This document shows, one piece after another, positions 1 through 8,208 of a stretch of 23,355 bases of DNA; positions within the stretch are counted from its first letter, which is position 1, and each line of letters starts with the position of its first letter. A program made the translations under genes and the position numbers. The stretch comes from a virus. Location of the stretch: the IMG/VR virus record IMGVR_UViG_3300046520_000207, positions 1 through 23,355 of that record; one strand, given 5' to 3'. The notes below the pieces were generated by a model, which was not told the DNA's origin, searched no databases, and worked only from the letters and a program-made list of their open reading frames with translations.

Positions 1-51
1 TAATCACGCATAAAATATTCCCAAAATAGCTTTTGAGAGGAGTGATAATCA

Positions 52-618
52 ATGTCAAGACCACCAAAGCCATATGTAGTGCTAGCTAATGAAAAGAAAT
101 CGCATCGAACCAAAAAGGAATTGAAGCAGAGACAGCAAGGCGAAAGTACTCTGGCCACAGGTGCGGCATTGAAAGAGCGCTCCAATGTCAAAAGCAATAG
201 TGTGGCCCACAAGGAATTCAAGAGAATAAATGATCTGCTTAAACACATCGAAAAAAACGATGCCATATATGAACCAGTCATTAATAGGTATTGTTTAATA
301 CAGGCCGAATGCTTTGAATTGGAGCAGCGAAGGGAATACTTTTTTGGATTACTCGAATCCCTTAAAGATGCCTTTGAAGAAATTTGCGACGAGTTATCGA
401 CAGGTGAAAAAGCGGACAAGCTAATTGAATTTACCAAAGAAATTGCAAGGCTGACAAACGGAATGATGTCTATAGATAAGATGGTCCAGACTAAGAGAAA
501 AATGCTATTGGATATTGAAAAAGAAAACATCATGACCATTGCCGCAGCCTTGAGAAGTATCCCAAAAAATGAAGAGAAATCCTCTAACAAGCTACTGGAA
601 GCGTTGAAAGATGGTTAA
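52..618 (+). CDS. terS: Terminase small subunit, P27 family
   Basis: A 188-aa basic, helix-rich protein that would recognise the packaging site (cos or pac) and load the large terminase subunit. The start is set by GAGAGGAG about 8 bases upstream of the ATG. The family call rests on general resemblance to P27-type small terminases (N-terminal RPPKP stretch, charged N-terminal region, long amphipathic helices in the middle) and on position: it overlaps the large subunit gene by 8 bases, the usual order and coupling. The 51 bases upstream hold no gene. A cos site is often just upstream of this gene in related phages, but none can be identified here. Family assignment is moderately sure; the packaging role is strongly supported by context. 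Confidence 0.85.
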   Translation: MSRPPKPYVVLANEKKSHRTKKELKQRQQGESTLATGAALKERSNVKSNSVAHKEFKRINDLLKHIEKNDAIYEPVINRYCLIQAECFELEQRREYFFGLLESLKDAFEEICDELSTGEKADKLIEFTKEIARLTNGMMSIDKMVQTKRKMLLDIEKENIMTIAAALRSIPKNEEKSSNKLLEALKDG

Positions 619-2302
619 GGATAGTAGAGCTTATAAATATGCCTTATGGTGCGTTGAAAAAGATAATCGTAAGGTTCCTATATACGTAAAAAAACAAGCA
701 AGTGCCTGGCTGAATATCGTTGATGGAATGGATTCAGAAGCCTATGTGGATGAAAAAGCCTATAGCAAATTAAATAAATTGCTGAAATTGATGGTGCATC
801 CCGATTTACGTTGTCCCATGGATGAAGGATTAGAAGATTATGCCTGGCTGTTAATCGTGGCCGTATTCTCCACAAAGTTAAAAAACGGGGATAATAAAGA
901 TATAAGGTATTATGAAACCGCGCTATTGGAGATAAGTCGTAAGAATTTTAAGACCTTCAATTCAGCGGTTATTTTTATTTTATTACTTCTGACAGATCCA
1001 GAGTTCAGCAGATTTTTTTCTGTTGCACCTGACTTAAAATTATCGAGTGAACTTAAACTTGCCATTAGAAAAATTATAAAGGTTAGCCCGGCATTAGCTG
1101 AGGATGATGTGTTTAAGATTCTCAGAAGTGAAGTTCGGTGCCTATTGACCGATAGTGAATACATTCCGTTAGCATATTCAGACGATAAAATGGATGGTAA
1201 ATTAGCCAATGCCTTCTTAGCCGATGAAGCTGGTGCAATGGACAGTTATCCAATTGAAGCGATGAGGTCCTCACAGATCACATTGTTTAACAAGTTAGGA
1301 ATCATCATAAGTACTCAATATCCCAATGACAATAATGTAATGATTGACGAAATAGATATCTCTAAAAAAGTTTTAGATGGATTGATAGATAATAAGAGAA
1401 GATTTTCATTACTCTATGAACCAGATGAAAATTTTTTGGTAAATGATCAATGGCAAACCGATGATTTAGTTTTATACCAATCCAACCCCGTAGCTGTAGC
1501 ACATGATTATATCTTTAATGCCATTAAGGATATGCGTACTATGGCTATTTTGTATGAAAACAAACGAGAAAACTACTTGTGCAAGCACAATAATATCAAG
1601 TATAAAGGTCTTGGTGTTGAGGGTTATGTCGAGATTACCAAGGTTAAAGAATGCAAAATTGAAGAGGATTTGGCATTTTGGCGAGGCAAGCGAGTTTATC
1701 TAGGCTTGGACTTATCCCAAACGGACGATAATACCTCCCTTTCAATGGTGACGGAGCATAATGATATGATTTATTCCAAGGTTTGGGGGTTCATTCCCAA
1801 AGATAGAAAGCTTTTCAAGGAAAAGAAAGAAAAAGTGGATTACAACAAACTCGTTAGCCAGGGTGTATGTTTTGAATGTGGAGATGAAGTTATTGACTAT
1901 GGATTCGTAGAAAACTTCATCCTTAACCTTGAAGCACAATATGGGGTCGAAATTATGCAAGTTGGTTATGACCGGTATAACGCGATAAGTACTATACAAA
2001 AACTTGAGGCGGCTGGTTATGAATGTGTGGAAATCAAACAACATTCCAGCGTTTTACACATGCCTACTAAGCTGTTAAAAGAGCTTATACTTAAAAAGCT
2101 ATTTCGATATGATGAGAATTTGATGTTAGAAATTAACTTTCAAAATGCACGCTGTACAGAGGACACAAACTTAAATAAATACGTAAATAAAAAGAAATCT
2201 GCAGGAAAAGTGGATATGGTTGTTTCCACAATTAATGCAGTTTATTTAATACAGCAAGATATGTTATTCGGAATTAATGACTTTGCGGTCCAGGTTATTT
2301 AG
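611..2302 (+). CDS. terL: Terminase large subunit (HK97/P27-type ATPase-nuclease)
   Basis: A 563-aa packaging motor: an N-terminal ATPase drives DNA into the prohead at the portal and a C-terminal RNase H-like nuclease cuts concatemers. A variant Walker A, ISRKNFKT, lies at about residues 108-115 in place of a glycine-rich P-loop, as is common in Terminase_1-type enzymes. Walker B is FLADE (D205, E206), and the coupling motif IIISTQ is near 231-236. The nuclease domain shows acidic positions D367 (GLDLSQTDD), D454 (VGYDRYN) and D535 (KVDMVVS). Length is normal for the family and no truncation is seen. The ATG lies inside the end of the small subunit gene, so translation is probably coupled. 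The portal gene follows after 14 bases. Confidence 0.96.
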   Translation: MVKDSRAYKYALWCVEKDNRKVPIYVKKQASAWLNIVDGMDSEAYVDEKAYSKLNKLLKLMVHPDLRCPMDEGLEDYAWLLIVAVFSTKLKNGDNKDIRYYETALLEISRKNFKTFNSAVIFILLLLTDPEFSRFFSVAPDLKLSSELKLAIRKIIKVSPALAEDDVFKILRSEVRCLLTDSEYIPLAYSDDKMDGKLANAFLADEAGAMDSYPIEAMRSSQITLFNKLGIIISTQYPNDNNVMIDEIDISKKVLDGLIDNKRRFSLLYEPDENFLVNDQWQTDDLVLYQSNPVAVAHDYIFNAIKDMRTMAILYENKRENYLCKHNNIKYKGLGVEGYVEITKVKECKIEEDLAFWRGKRVYLGLDLSQTDDNTSLSMVTEHNDMIYSKVWGFIPKDRKLFKEKKEKVDYNKLVSQGVCFECGDEVIDYGFVENFILNLEAQYGVEIMQVGYDRYNAISTIQKLEAAGYECVEIKQHSSVLHMPTKLLKELILKKLFRYDENLMLEINFQNARCTEDTNLNKYVNKKKSAGKVDMVVSTINAVYLIQQDMLFGINDFAVQVI

Positions 2303-2316
2303 AAGGAGGTGAGAAT

Positions 2317-3573
2317 GTGGGATTAATGCAACGATGGTTTGGGAAAAAAGAGCAAAGAGAACTGACCTTAGAAGAACTACTTTTAAGCGCTGGAATATCT
2401 ACGGGTGATATTACAAAAGAACAGGCTTTAAATATACCAGCAGTCAGCGCGTGCGTAGGTGTGATTTCCGATACAGTTGCCTCCTTACCTATTCAACTTT
2501 ACCAGGCTATAGATGGTAAGGTAAAGGAGATTAAAGGCGATGATCGGGTAAGTTTATTGAACGACGATACCAAAGACACATTAGACGGTTTTCAATTTAA
2601 AAAGGCATTAATAGATGATTATCTATTAGCTGGTGCAGGCTATGCTTATATAAATCGAGAGCGAAACAAAATAAAAAGCTTGCATTATGTGGATAATGTT
2701 AATCTTTCAGTAAATTTTGGTGTTGATCCTATCTTTAAAAAGTACGACATTTTGGTAAATGGAGCGACTTATAGAGATTTTGAATTTCTTAAAATAACAA
2801 GAAGCTCAAAAAACGGGATTACTGGAAAAGGAATTATAAAAGAAAACAATAAAATTTTGTCGGTTGTTTACAATTCTCTCGTATTTGAAGAAGTATTAGT
2901 AAAGACTGGCGGAAATAAAAAAGGCTTTTTAAAAAGTGCGAGTCGTCTTACCCAAGAAGCAATAGATGCGCTTAAAGCGGCTTTTGCCAATCTTTATAAA
3001 AATAATAACGAAAATGTTGTTGTTTTAAATAACGGTTTAGAGTTTCAGGAAGCTTCAAACACATCTGTGGAAATGCAGCTTAATGAAAATAAGAAAACCA
3101 ATTCAAGTGAAATTTGTAAAATGTTTATTACTCCCTCGTCCATTTTGGATGGTACTGCAAATGATGAGGTATATAACAACTGGATAAAAGTTTGCATCAT
3201 GCCTATTTTAATTGCTTTGCAAACAGCCTTAAATAAGGACCTTTTACTTCCGAGTGAAAAAGGGTCTTTTTATTTTGTCTTTGATACAAAAGAGATATTT
3301 AAGGGTGACATGCTTAAGCGGTATCAGGCTTATGAAATCGCAATTAAAAATGGCTTTATGCAATGGGATGAAGTCCGTTATATCGAGGATTATGAGCCGT
3401 ATGGAGTAGATTTTATCAAGTTAGGATTACAAGATGTCCTTTACAATCCGAAAACCAAAGAAATCTATACTCCAAATACCAATAAAACAGCGGATATGAC
3501 GAATCCAGATAAAAAACTGGGAGGAGGTGAAGAAGATGAGAATAGAGATCCGGGGAAACCAGGTACTACTTGA
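2317..3573 (+). CDS. Portal protein, HK97 family
   Basis: A 418-aa portal protein that would form the dodecameric ring at one capsid vertex, through which DNA enters and leaves and to which terminase and connector proteins bind. It begins with GTG preceded by AAGGAGGTG. The overlapping ATG two bases upstream runs into a stop after three codons, so GTG is the right start. Typical early portal features are visible: NIPAVSACVGVISDTVASLP near residues 44-63 and the segment around GAGYAYINRER. The C-terminal tail is acidic and gly/pro rich. It lies between large terminase and protease, the canonical HK97-type order, and its 3' end overlaps the protease gene by 38 bases. Confidence 0.95.
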   Translation: MGLMQRWFGKKEQRELTLEELLLSAGISTGDITKEQALNIPAVSACVGVISDTVASLPIQLYQAIDGKVKEIKGDDRVSLLNDDTKDTLDGFQFKKALIDDYLLAGAGYAYINRERNKIKSLHYVDNVNLSVNFGVDPIFKKYDILVNGATYRDFEFLKITRSSKNGITGKGIIKENNKILSVVYNSLVFEEVLVKTGGNKKGFLKSASRLTQEAIDALKAAFANLYKNNNENVVVLNNGLEFQEASNTSVEMQLNENKKTNSSEICKMFITPSSILDGTANDEVYNNWIKVCIMPILIALQTALNKDLLLPSEKGSFYFVFDTKEIFKGDMLKRYQAYEIAIKNGFMQWDEVRYIEDYEPYGVDFIKLGLQDVLYNPKTKEIYTPNTNKTADMTNPDKKLGGGEEDENRDPGKPGTT

Positions 3574-4147
3574 TGGGTATGTAAATGCTGTGGGTAGAGA
3601 AAGCCGGGTGTTACCTTCTTCAAGGGGGCCATTTCGGGAGCAGATTGTTCCTAAAACGTTTGAAAAGGCATTGCGAAATACTGATGATGTGGAGCTACGG
3701 TTTAATCACGATGAAAATCGTCGTTTAGGGTCTACCAAAACAGGAAACTTGCAATTGTATGAGGACAATATTGGTTTGCGGGCCATTGCAACCGTAACTG
3801 ATGAAGAAGTCATGGAAAAGGCCAAAAATGGGAAGTTAACTGGGTGGTCATTTGGGTTTGTTGATAAAAAACCTAATTGGCAAGATGGTACTGATGGCAT
3901 CCAAAGAAGGTTTTTAGAGGATATCGAGCTCTTAGAGGTATCTATATTGGATAAAACTCCAGCTTATATCGCAACAAGCATCGAAGCCAGAGGCGAAGAA
4001 AATGTAGTCACTGAAAATAGAAGTGATGAATTTCGGGCCGAAATTGAAGATTTAACACCAAAAAAAGAAGAAAAACGTGAAGAATCGAATGATTTTTCTG
4101 TTTTTGAAAAGGAAATAGAAATTTTAAAATTGAGAGGCGGTAAATAA
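3536..4147 (+). CDS. HK97-type prohead protease
   Basis: A 203-aa serine protease of the HK97 gp4 family (peptidase U35) that would cleave the scaffold (delta) domain from capsid subunits during maturation. With the ATG start, the likely catalytic histidine is H58 in RFNHDENRRLGST and the likely serine is S105 in GWSFGF. The conserved ELLEVSILDKTPAYIATS segment follows. A longer reading from a GTG nine bases upstream is possible, but the Shine-Dalgarno GGAGGAGG would then touch the start; the ATG has normal spacing. The gene overlaps the portal gene by 38 bases, suggesting coupled translation. The last 50 residues are charged and low in complexity, also usual for the family. Confidence 0.95.
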   Translation: MRIEIRGNQVLLDGYVNAVGRESRVLPSSRGPFREQIVPKTFEKALRNTDDVELRFNHDENRRLGSTKTGNLQLYEDNIGLRAIATVTDEEVMEKAKNGKLTGWSFGFVDKKPNWQDGTDGIQRRFLEDIELLEVSILDKTPAYIATSIEARGEENVVTENRSDEFRAEIEDLTPKKEEKREESNDFSVFEKEIEILKLRGGK

Positions 4148-4148
4148 T

Positions 4149-5321
4149 ATGACATTTTATAATACTTTAGCTAAACCAGTAGTTGAGTTCCGTTCTATGC
4201 CTACCCTATTGGAGCAACGTAACACGCTGCTTGATGAAATGGATGGGATTGTAAACAAAGCAAAAGGGGAAACTCGCGCGTTTTCTGATGAAGAAAGCAC
4301 TCGATTTGACGAGATTAAAAAGGAAGTTGCAAAAATCGATAAAACACTAGCAGCTGAAGAAGAGGCCCGTTCTTTTGAGAAAAAGAAAGTGGTAAAGAAA
4401 GCTGAAACGGATGAAGAAAAACGTGCTTTAGAAATTAAAGAAGAAGAGCGTTCGTTTGTTGAATTCGTAAGAGGAGATACACGTGCATTATCGGCAGGTA
4501 CAAACGCACCTGTAATTCCTGTTTCAGTTGCAAACCAAATTGTAGAAGTTGTTAAAAATATTTCACCATTATTAAGTGAAGCGACTATTTGGAACGTTAA
4601 AGGTGATTTAAGTATTCCTGCATACGACTGGAATAGTCATACAACTGCATACCAATCAGAACTAACTGCAATTACAGCTAGTGCTGGGGCGTTCACAGGC
4701 GTTACACTTAAATCTTTTATCATCGGTTCATTAGCTTTAATTTCTAAATCATTAATTAATCGTTCTGATGTTGACGTTATTCCATTCATCGTAAAATCAA
4801 TTGGTACTTCAATCGCTAACTTCCTTGAAAATGAATTAATTCAAGGTGCAGGAACAAACATGAAAGGTTTAAAACAAATCATTGCAGGTCAACAAACTAC
4901 TACTGCTACAACTTTAGTAATTGACCCTGCTGAAGTAATTAAACTAAAAATGAAGGTACCACAATCATTGCAAGGAAAAGCTAAATGGTTAATGCACCCT
5001 AACACTCTAGCGTATCTTCAAAGTTTAAAATCTACAACAGGTGAATTTTTATTCGGTAACACTTTAGCACAAGATGGCGGTTTCACGCTATTAAGCAAAC
5101 CAGTTATGTTATCAGACAACTGCGATCAAATCGGTGTTGGTAAATTTGAAGTATTCTATGGTGACTTCTCAGGTATCCACGTTAAATTAACTAATAATGT
5201 AGAAATGTCTATTCTGAATGAACGTTTTGCAGACCAATATGCAGTTGGGGCTCTAGCTTATGCTGAAGTAGATTCAGTTATCGCTGAACCACAAAAAATT
5301 GTTGTATTGAAAGGCTTATAA
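4149..5321 (+). CDS. Major capsid protein, HK97 fold
   Basis: A 390-aa capsid subunit. Residues about 15-108 are highly charged and predicted coiled coil (the delta scaffold domain). The HK97-fold domain begins near residue 113 with SAGTNAPVIPVSVANQIVEV. The likely maturation cleavage is therefore around residues 108-116, by the protease encoded just upstream; the exact bond is inferred. Codon choice is noticeably more uniform and AT-ending than in neighbouring genes, as expected for the most abundant virion protein. The ribosome site is AGAGGCGG, 11 bases after which the ATG follows. A G-rich hairpin lies directly downstream and may set the relative level of capsid mRNA. Confidence 0.96.
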   Translation: MTFYNTLAKPVVEFRSMPTLLEQRNTLLDEMDGIVNKAKGETRAFSDEESTRFDEIKKEVAKIDKTLAAEEEARSFEKKKVVKKAETDEEKRALEIKEEERSFVEFVRGDTRALSAGTNAPVIPVSVANQIVEVVKNISPLLSEATIWNVKGDLSIPAYDWNSHTTAYQSELTAITASAGAFTGVTLKSFIIGSLALISKSLINRSDVDVIPFIVKSIGTSIANFLENELIQGAGTNMKGLKQIIAGQQTTTATTLVIDPAEVIKLKMKVPQSLQGKAKWLMHPNTLAYLQSLKSTTGEFLFGNTLAQDGGFTLLSKPVMLSDNCDQIGVGKFEVFYGDFSGIHVKLTNNVEMSILNERFADQYAVGALAYAEVDSVIAEPQKIVVLKGL

Positions 5322-5332
5322 TCAATTAATTT

Positions 5333-5367
5333 AGGGGAGGGGGGGAATCCTTCCCCTTTTCCTTTTT
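5333..5367 (+). terminator. Hairpin/attenuator after the capsid gene
   Basis: A G-rich arm and a C/T-rich arm around a TCC loop can form a 15-pair stem if G-U pairs are counted. The core stem GGGGAA/TTCCCC is followed by TTTTCCTTTTT. This looks like an intrinsic terminator or mRNA-stabilising hairpin between the capsid gene and the joining genes. Those genes have no obvious promoter of their own, so partial read-through is the simplest reading. Confidence 0.6.
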
Positions 5368-5383
5368 ATAAGGAGTTGAGAAT

Positions 5384-5557
5384 ATGAAAGTAAAAGCTTT
5401 GAGAAATTTCCAAAGTATTATTCTTTCCATGGAAGAAAATGAAGTAAGGGAATTAGAATTAGACGCTTCCACCTCGGAAAGTTGGATTTCATCGGGATTG
5501 ATTGAAGAAGTGAAAGAGGCTCCAAAAAGGAAGGTAAAAGTCAATGTTGATAAGTGA
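5384..5557 (+). CDS. Small protein between capsid and connector genes (57 aa)
   Basis: A 57-aa open frame preceded by AAGGAG at good spacing before the ATG, overlapping the connector gene by 14 bases. The protein starts MKVKALRNFQSIILSMEENE and ends in a lysine-rich tail. It contains a short E/L-rich stretch and SWISSGLIEE, which could be a small beta-helix unit. Many Firmicute siphoviruses carry a small gene at this position, often left as hypothetical; no function is assigned. The good ribosome site, the tight overlap and the lack of any alternative gene in this 220-base gap support it as real. Confidence 0.75.
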   Translation: MKVKALRNFQSIILSMEENEVRELELDASTSESWISSGLIEEVKEAPKRKVKVNVDK

Positions 5558-5828
5558 GGTAGGTATTCAGGACCTAAAAGACTATGCCAATGTTTATCAC
5601 AATGAGGATGATCAGCTTTTCTCGAGTATCCTTCCTGCCTGTAAGTCTTATATCAAAGGATATACGGGGTTAGATGAGACTAAATTAGACACCCACGAAG
5701 ATTTATCCATTGCGCTGATGGTGTTAGCCAATGAATTATATGATAACCGGTCTTTCACTGTGGAAAACAACAAAGTGAACATGGTGGTAAAATCCATTCT
5801 TGATATGCACTCGGTAAACCTACTATGA
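5544..5828 (+). CDS. Head-tail connector, gp6-like (DNA packaging protein)
   Basis: A 94-aa mostly helical protein resembling the HK97 gp6/Phage_connect_1 family that forms the ring docked under the portal. It shows the family pattern: an N-terminal segment with DLKDYANVYHNEDDQLF, a central helix ACKSYIKGYTGL, and a helix LSIALMVLANELYDNRSF ending in MVVKSILDMHS. Length is typical. It overlaps the upstream small gene by 14 bases and the next gene by 4 (ATGA), so it belongs to a translationally coupled joining cluster. Confidence 0.87.
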   Translation: MLISEVGIQDLKDYANVYHNEDDQLFSSILPACKSYIKGYTGLDETKLDTHEDLSIALMVLANELYDNRSFTVENNKVNMVVKSILDMHSVNLL

Positions 5829-6157
5829 CAAAGTTTAAGATTAATCCAGGTAGTTACCGTCACATAATTATCTTTCAGCAAATGTCATCCACACAGAATT
5901 CATATGGTGAGAATACCGAAGAGTGGACGGATGTTATGAAAACGAGAGCTGGTATTTATCCGATCAGTGGGAGAGAGTTTTTTTCGGCAGAAACCGTAAA
6001 TAGTGAAGTATCCCACAAGGTGAATACTCGGTTTGTTAAAGGAATCACTCCTGATATGCGTATTAAATTTGATGGTCGATTATTTAGTATCATCTCAATA
6101 ATTAACTTCCAGGAGAAGAATGTTGAGCTCCAACTTCTGTGTAAGGAGCTGGTCTGA
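5825..6157 (+). CDS. Head closure / head-tail adaptor protein
   Basis: A 110-aa protein of the Phage_H_T_join (SPP1 gp16-like) type, which plugs the connector and provides the interface for the tail. The N-terminus NPGSYRHIIIFQQMSSTQN and the segments EEWTDVMKTRAGIYPISGREFF and MRIKFDGRLFSIISI match the beta-barrel pattern of the family. It overlaps neighbours on both sides (ATGA with the connector, 1 base with the next gene). Assignment is by pattern and position; it could not be tested by search here. Confidence 0.87.
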   Translation: MTKFKINPGSYRHIIIFQQMSSTQNSYGENTEEWTDVMKTRAGIYPISGREFFSAETVNSEVSHKVNTRFVKGITPDMRIKFDGRLFSIISIINFQEKNVELQLLCKELV

Positions 6158-6645
6158 TGGCTAGTAATAACCACATTGAAGGATTGGAAGAATTAACAAG
6201 ACAGCTCGAAAACTTAGGAAAAAATTTTCCTAAGCCTAAAATTCGGAAAGCGGTTAACGCTGGAATGAGAATACCACTAAAAAAGGCGAAAGAATTAGCG
6301 CCAAAAGAGTCAGGTGGTTTAAAAAAAGGCTTAATCAAAATTGAAGAACCCAAGTTTAAAGCGATGAAGAAAAAGAAAAAAGTTGTCATGCGGCTTGTGT
6401 TTGACAGAGGGATGAATTCTATTTTCCAGAAACCTATTACTCCAGAAGGTAAAGGAACAAGAGGCGGTAAGAAAGACACAGCTTATTATCCTGTTTCTGT
6501 TGAGTATGGATTCAAGGTAAATAAAGATGGGACGAAAGAAGAAGGAAAGTATTTCGTCAGAGATGCAATCGAAATGACAAGCACGGCCACCCAAGAAAAG
6601 GTTATAGAATCATTGTTGCAGTCAATCGATGACATAACAAGGTAG
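6157..6645 (+). CDS. HK97 gp10-like head-tail joining / tail completion protein
   Basis: A 162-aa basic protein resembling the HK97 gp10 family. Diagnostic features are the start GLEELTRQLENLG, the helix AVNAGMRIPLKKAKELAP, a lysine-rich loop (KAMKKKKKVVM), and the late segment YYPVSVEYGFK followed by GKYFVRDAIEM. These proteins sit at the neck or tail terminus in siphovirus assembly. The start overlaps the stop of the previous gene by one base. The next gene starts ten bases after its stop. Confidence 0.88.
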   Translation: MASNNHIEGLEELTRQLENLGKNFPKPKIRKAVNAGMRIPLKKAKELAPKESGGLKKGLIKIEEPKFKAMKKKKKVVMRLVFDRGMNSIFQKPITPEGKGTRGGKKDTAYYPVSVEYGFKVNKDGTKEEGKYFVRDAIEMTSTATQEKVIESLLQSIDDITR

Positions 6646-6654
6646 GTGAAATCA

Positions 6655-7035
6655 ATGAACTTTGAAGAGGCTTTAATGTCCGAATTAAATAGCATCATAG
6701 GATTAGATAATAAGATTTTTCCAATGAGTGCAAAAGAGGGAACTAAACCACCTTTTATTATCTATGTATCATCAGAAGGGTTACAGGATAAAACCTTAGA
6801 CGGTTATCTAACCAGTAAGGAATTAGATTGTGAAATCCATGTAATCCACAGTAATTACAGCAAAATGAAGAATTTGACCAAAGAGGTATTGTCTAAGTTG
6901 CAGACTTTTTACGGTAGATCCATTGGGATTGATGGACCATTTATCAAAAGCTTGTCCTATGATAAGCCAACAGAAGTCCACGAAAAAGAAGTCGGTTTTT
7001 ACAGAAGTTCATTTGATATTAATGTGAGGTTATAA
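6655..7035 (+). CDS. Tail terminator-like protein (DUF3168 family)
   Basis: A 126-aa protein with the pattern of DUF3168 (gp17/SPP1-type tail-to-head joining, capping the tail tube): N-terminal NFEEALMSELNSIIG, then PFIIYVSS, and a late EVGFYRSSFDINVRL strand. An in-frame GTG three codons upstream overlaps the ribosome site GGTAGGTG, so the ATG at this position is preferred. It completes the set of four joining proteins between capsid and tail tube. Confidence 0.82.
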   Translation: MNFEEALMSELNSIIGLDNKIFPMSAKEGTKPPFIIYVSSEGLQDKTLDGYLTSKELDCEIHVIHSNYSKMKNLTKEVLSKLQTFYGRSIGIDGPFIKSLSYDKPTEVHEKEVGFYRSSFDINVRL

Positions 7036-7047
7036 GGGGGTTAACAT

Positions 7048-7434
7048 ATGCCAACAGTAGCAATGGGAACAACAATTAAAAAAGCAGCTGGAACTGCAAT
7101 TGCATCATTAACATCAATCGGAGGTCTTGAACTTTCGGCGGATACGATCGAAACTACTACACTTGATAGTGTGGGAGGATATCGGACATTCGTTCAAGGC
7201 TTAAAGGATGCTGGCGAAGTATCGATTTCTGGATTTTTTGACTATGCTGCCCACAATGCAATTTTAACGGATTTTAACGCTGGAACATCTGCCTCATATG
7301 TTATCACGTTCCCCGGCGGAAAGACTTGGACCTTTGATGCGGTAGTTACAGGTTTTTCAACAGGCGCAGAGTTAGAGGATCTTGTTTCCTTTGAAGGGAC
7401 TTTCAAAGTCAGTGGAAAACCAGTATTAGCATAA
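7048..7434 (+). CDS. Major tail tube protein, copy 1
   Basis: A 128-aa protein with the compact beta-rich pattern of siphovirus tail tube subunits: GLELSADTIETT, GYRTFVQGLKDAGEVSISG, ASYVITFPGGKTWTFDAVVTG, GAELEDLVSFEGTFKVSGKP. It would polymerise into the hollow tube through which DNA passes. The ribosome site is AAGGGGG before the ATG. The gene directly downstream is a clear paralogue, about two thirds identical by eye, with strongest conservation in the GLELSADTIETT, GLKDAGEVSISG and C-terminal strands. Copy 1 is shorter, mainly because it lacks about five residues in the loop before the KWTF strand and a few at the C-terminus. Confidence 0.88.
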   Translation: MPTVAMGTTIKKAAGTAIASLTSIGGLELSADTIETTTLDSVGGYRTFVQGLKDAGEVSISGFFDYAAHNAILTDFNAGTSASYVITFPGGKTWTFDAVVTGFSTGAELEDLVSFEGTFKVSGKPVLA

Positions 7435-7449
7435 TAGGAGGTAATGAAC

Positions 7450-7857
7450 ATGGCAGTAGTAGCAATGGGAACAAAGTTAAAAAAAGGTGCAACAGCTATC
7501 GCTGAATTAACTTCAATCGCGGGTCTTGAGTTGTCAGCGGACACGATTGAAACAACAGCGATGGATTCAGCAAATGGATATAGAACTTTTGTGGGTGGTC
7601 TGAAAGATGCCGGGGAGGTTTCGATCAGTGGAACTTTTAACGCAACTGCACACTCACAATTATTAACAGATTTTGAAGCTGGAACATCAGCCTCTTATAC
7701 CATTGAGTTTCCTGATGTAGCTACAACCAGTGGAACAAAGTGGACGTTTACGGCAATCGTTACTGGGTACTCAACAGGTGCGGAATTAGAGGACTTAATT
7801 TCTTTTGAAAGCACATTGAAAGTAAGTGGAAAACCTACTTTAACGGCTGCTGTTTAA
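7450..7857 (+). CDS. Major tail tube protein, copy 2 (tandem paralogue)
   Basis: A 135-aa paralogue of the upstream tube protein. The chosen ATG gives AVVAMGTKLKK, which aligns with the start of copy 1. An ATG two codons earlier lies one base from the AGGAGGT ribosome site, whereas this one has seven bases. Relative to copy 1 it has an extra loop (DVATTSGT) before KWTF and a short extension TAAV. Either both copies build a mixed tube, or one acts at a special position such as the tip or terminus. Both reading frames are intact, so neither is a decaying duplicate. Confidence 0.88.
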   Translation: MAVVAMGTKLKKGATAIAELTSIAGLELSADTIETTAMDSANGYRTFVGGLKDAGEVSISGTFNATAHSQLLTDFEAGTSASYTIEFPDVATTSGTKWTFTAIVTGYSTGAELEDLISFESTLKVSGKPTLTAAV

Positions 7858-7887
7858 ATAATAGAACCATAAAGGAGGATTTTCAAA

Positions 7888-8208
7888 ATGACAACAGATA
7901 AAAACGATTTAGTAGTAATCAACTTGGATAGACCTCGAGTCCTTAAATTCGGACACAAGGCATTGAAGAAAATTGGTTCATTGTATGGTAAAGGTGTAGA
8001 GGAGATTGTCTCAGATGACTTTGATTTGGATGAATTAGAGAAAATCTTCTTTTATGGTCTATCAAAGGATGCAAAAGAGAACAATGAGACTCTTAAACTT
8101 GAAGACATGGAAGATTTATTGGACTACGCTGATTCTTACACTGAACTCTTAGACAAATTGAATCTAGCCTTTAGTAAATCGTTTGGCTCAGGTGATGAAA
8201 AAAACTAA
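7888..8208 (+). CDS. Tail assembly chaperone (lambda gpG-like)
   Basis: A 106-aa acidic protein between tail tube and tape measure, where siphoviruses encode the G/GT chaperones that hold the tape measure during tail assembly. The ribosome site AAAGGAGG is well placed. It ends GDEKN just after an A AAA AAC slippery heptamer, and a -1 shift there opens the downstream frame without a stop. Sequence alone gives little family signal (segments DRPRVLKFGHKALKKIG and DLDELEKIFFYGL resemble Firmicute tail chaperones), so the call rests on position, size and the frameshift layout. The protein is not expected to be in the virion. Confidence 0.87.
   Translation: MTTDKNDLVVINLDRPRVLKFGHKALKKIGSLYGKGVEEIVSDDFDLDELEKIFFYGLSKDAKENNETLKLEDMEDLLDYADSYTELLDKLNLAFSKSFGSGDEKN
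8199..8205 (+). promoter_or_regulatory. Programmed -1 ribosomal frameshift site (A AAA AAC)
   Basis: The heptamer A AAA AAC sits in the correct phase (last base of GAA, then AAA, AAC), one codon before the TAA stop of the chaperone gene. After a -1 slip the ribosome reads CTA ACA GAG GAT AGT and so on, with no stop until the end of the second frame. A perfect 7-bp inverted repeat downstream, GAGAGGT (8224-8230) with ACCTCTC (8250-8256), could stall ribosomes, though it lies farther away than is usual. Confidence 0.85.

Noticed and set aside
1-51. Possible cos site upstream of the small terminase gene.
   Set aside because: The position is right but there is no recognisable symmetric site or repeat in these 51 bases, and the upstream sequence is absent.
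2315-2323. An ATG two bases ahead of the portal GTG start.
   Set aside because: It reaches a stop after three codons, so it cannot be the portal start; the GTG in the other frame fits the ribosome site.
6102-6479. A 125-codon minus strand frame over the head-joining genes.
   Set aside because: It is antisense to two recognised phage genes and has no supporting signals.
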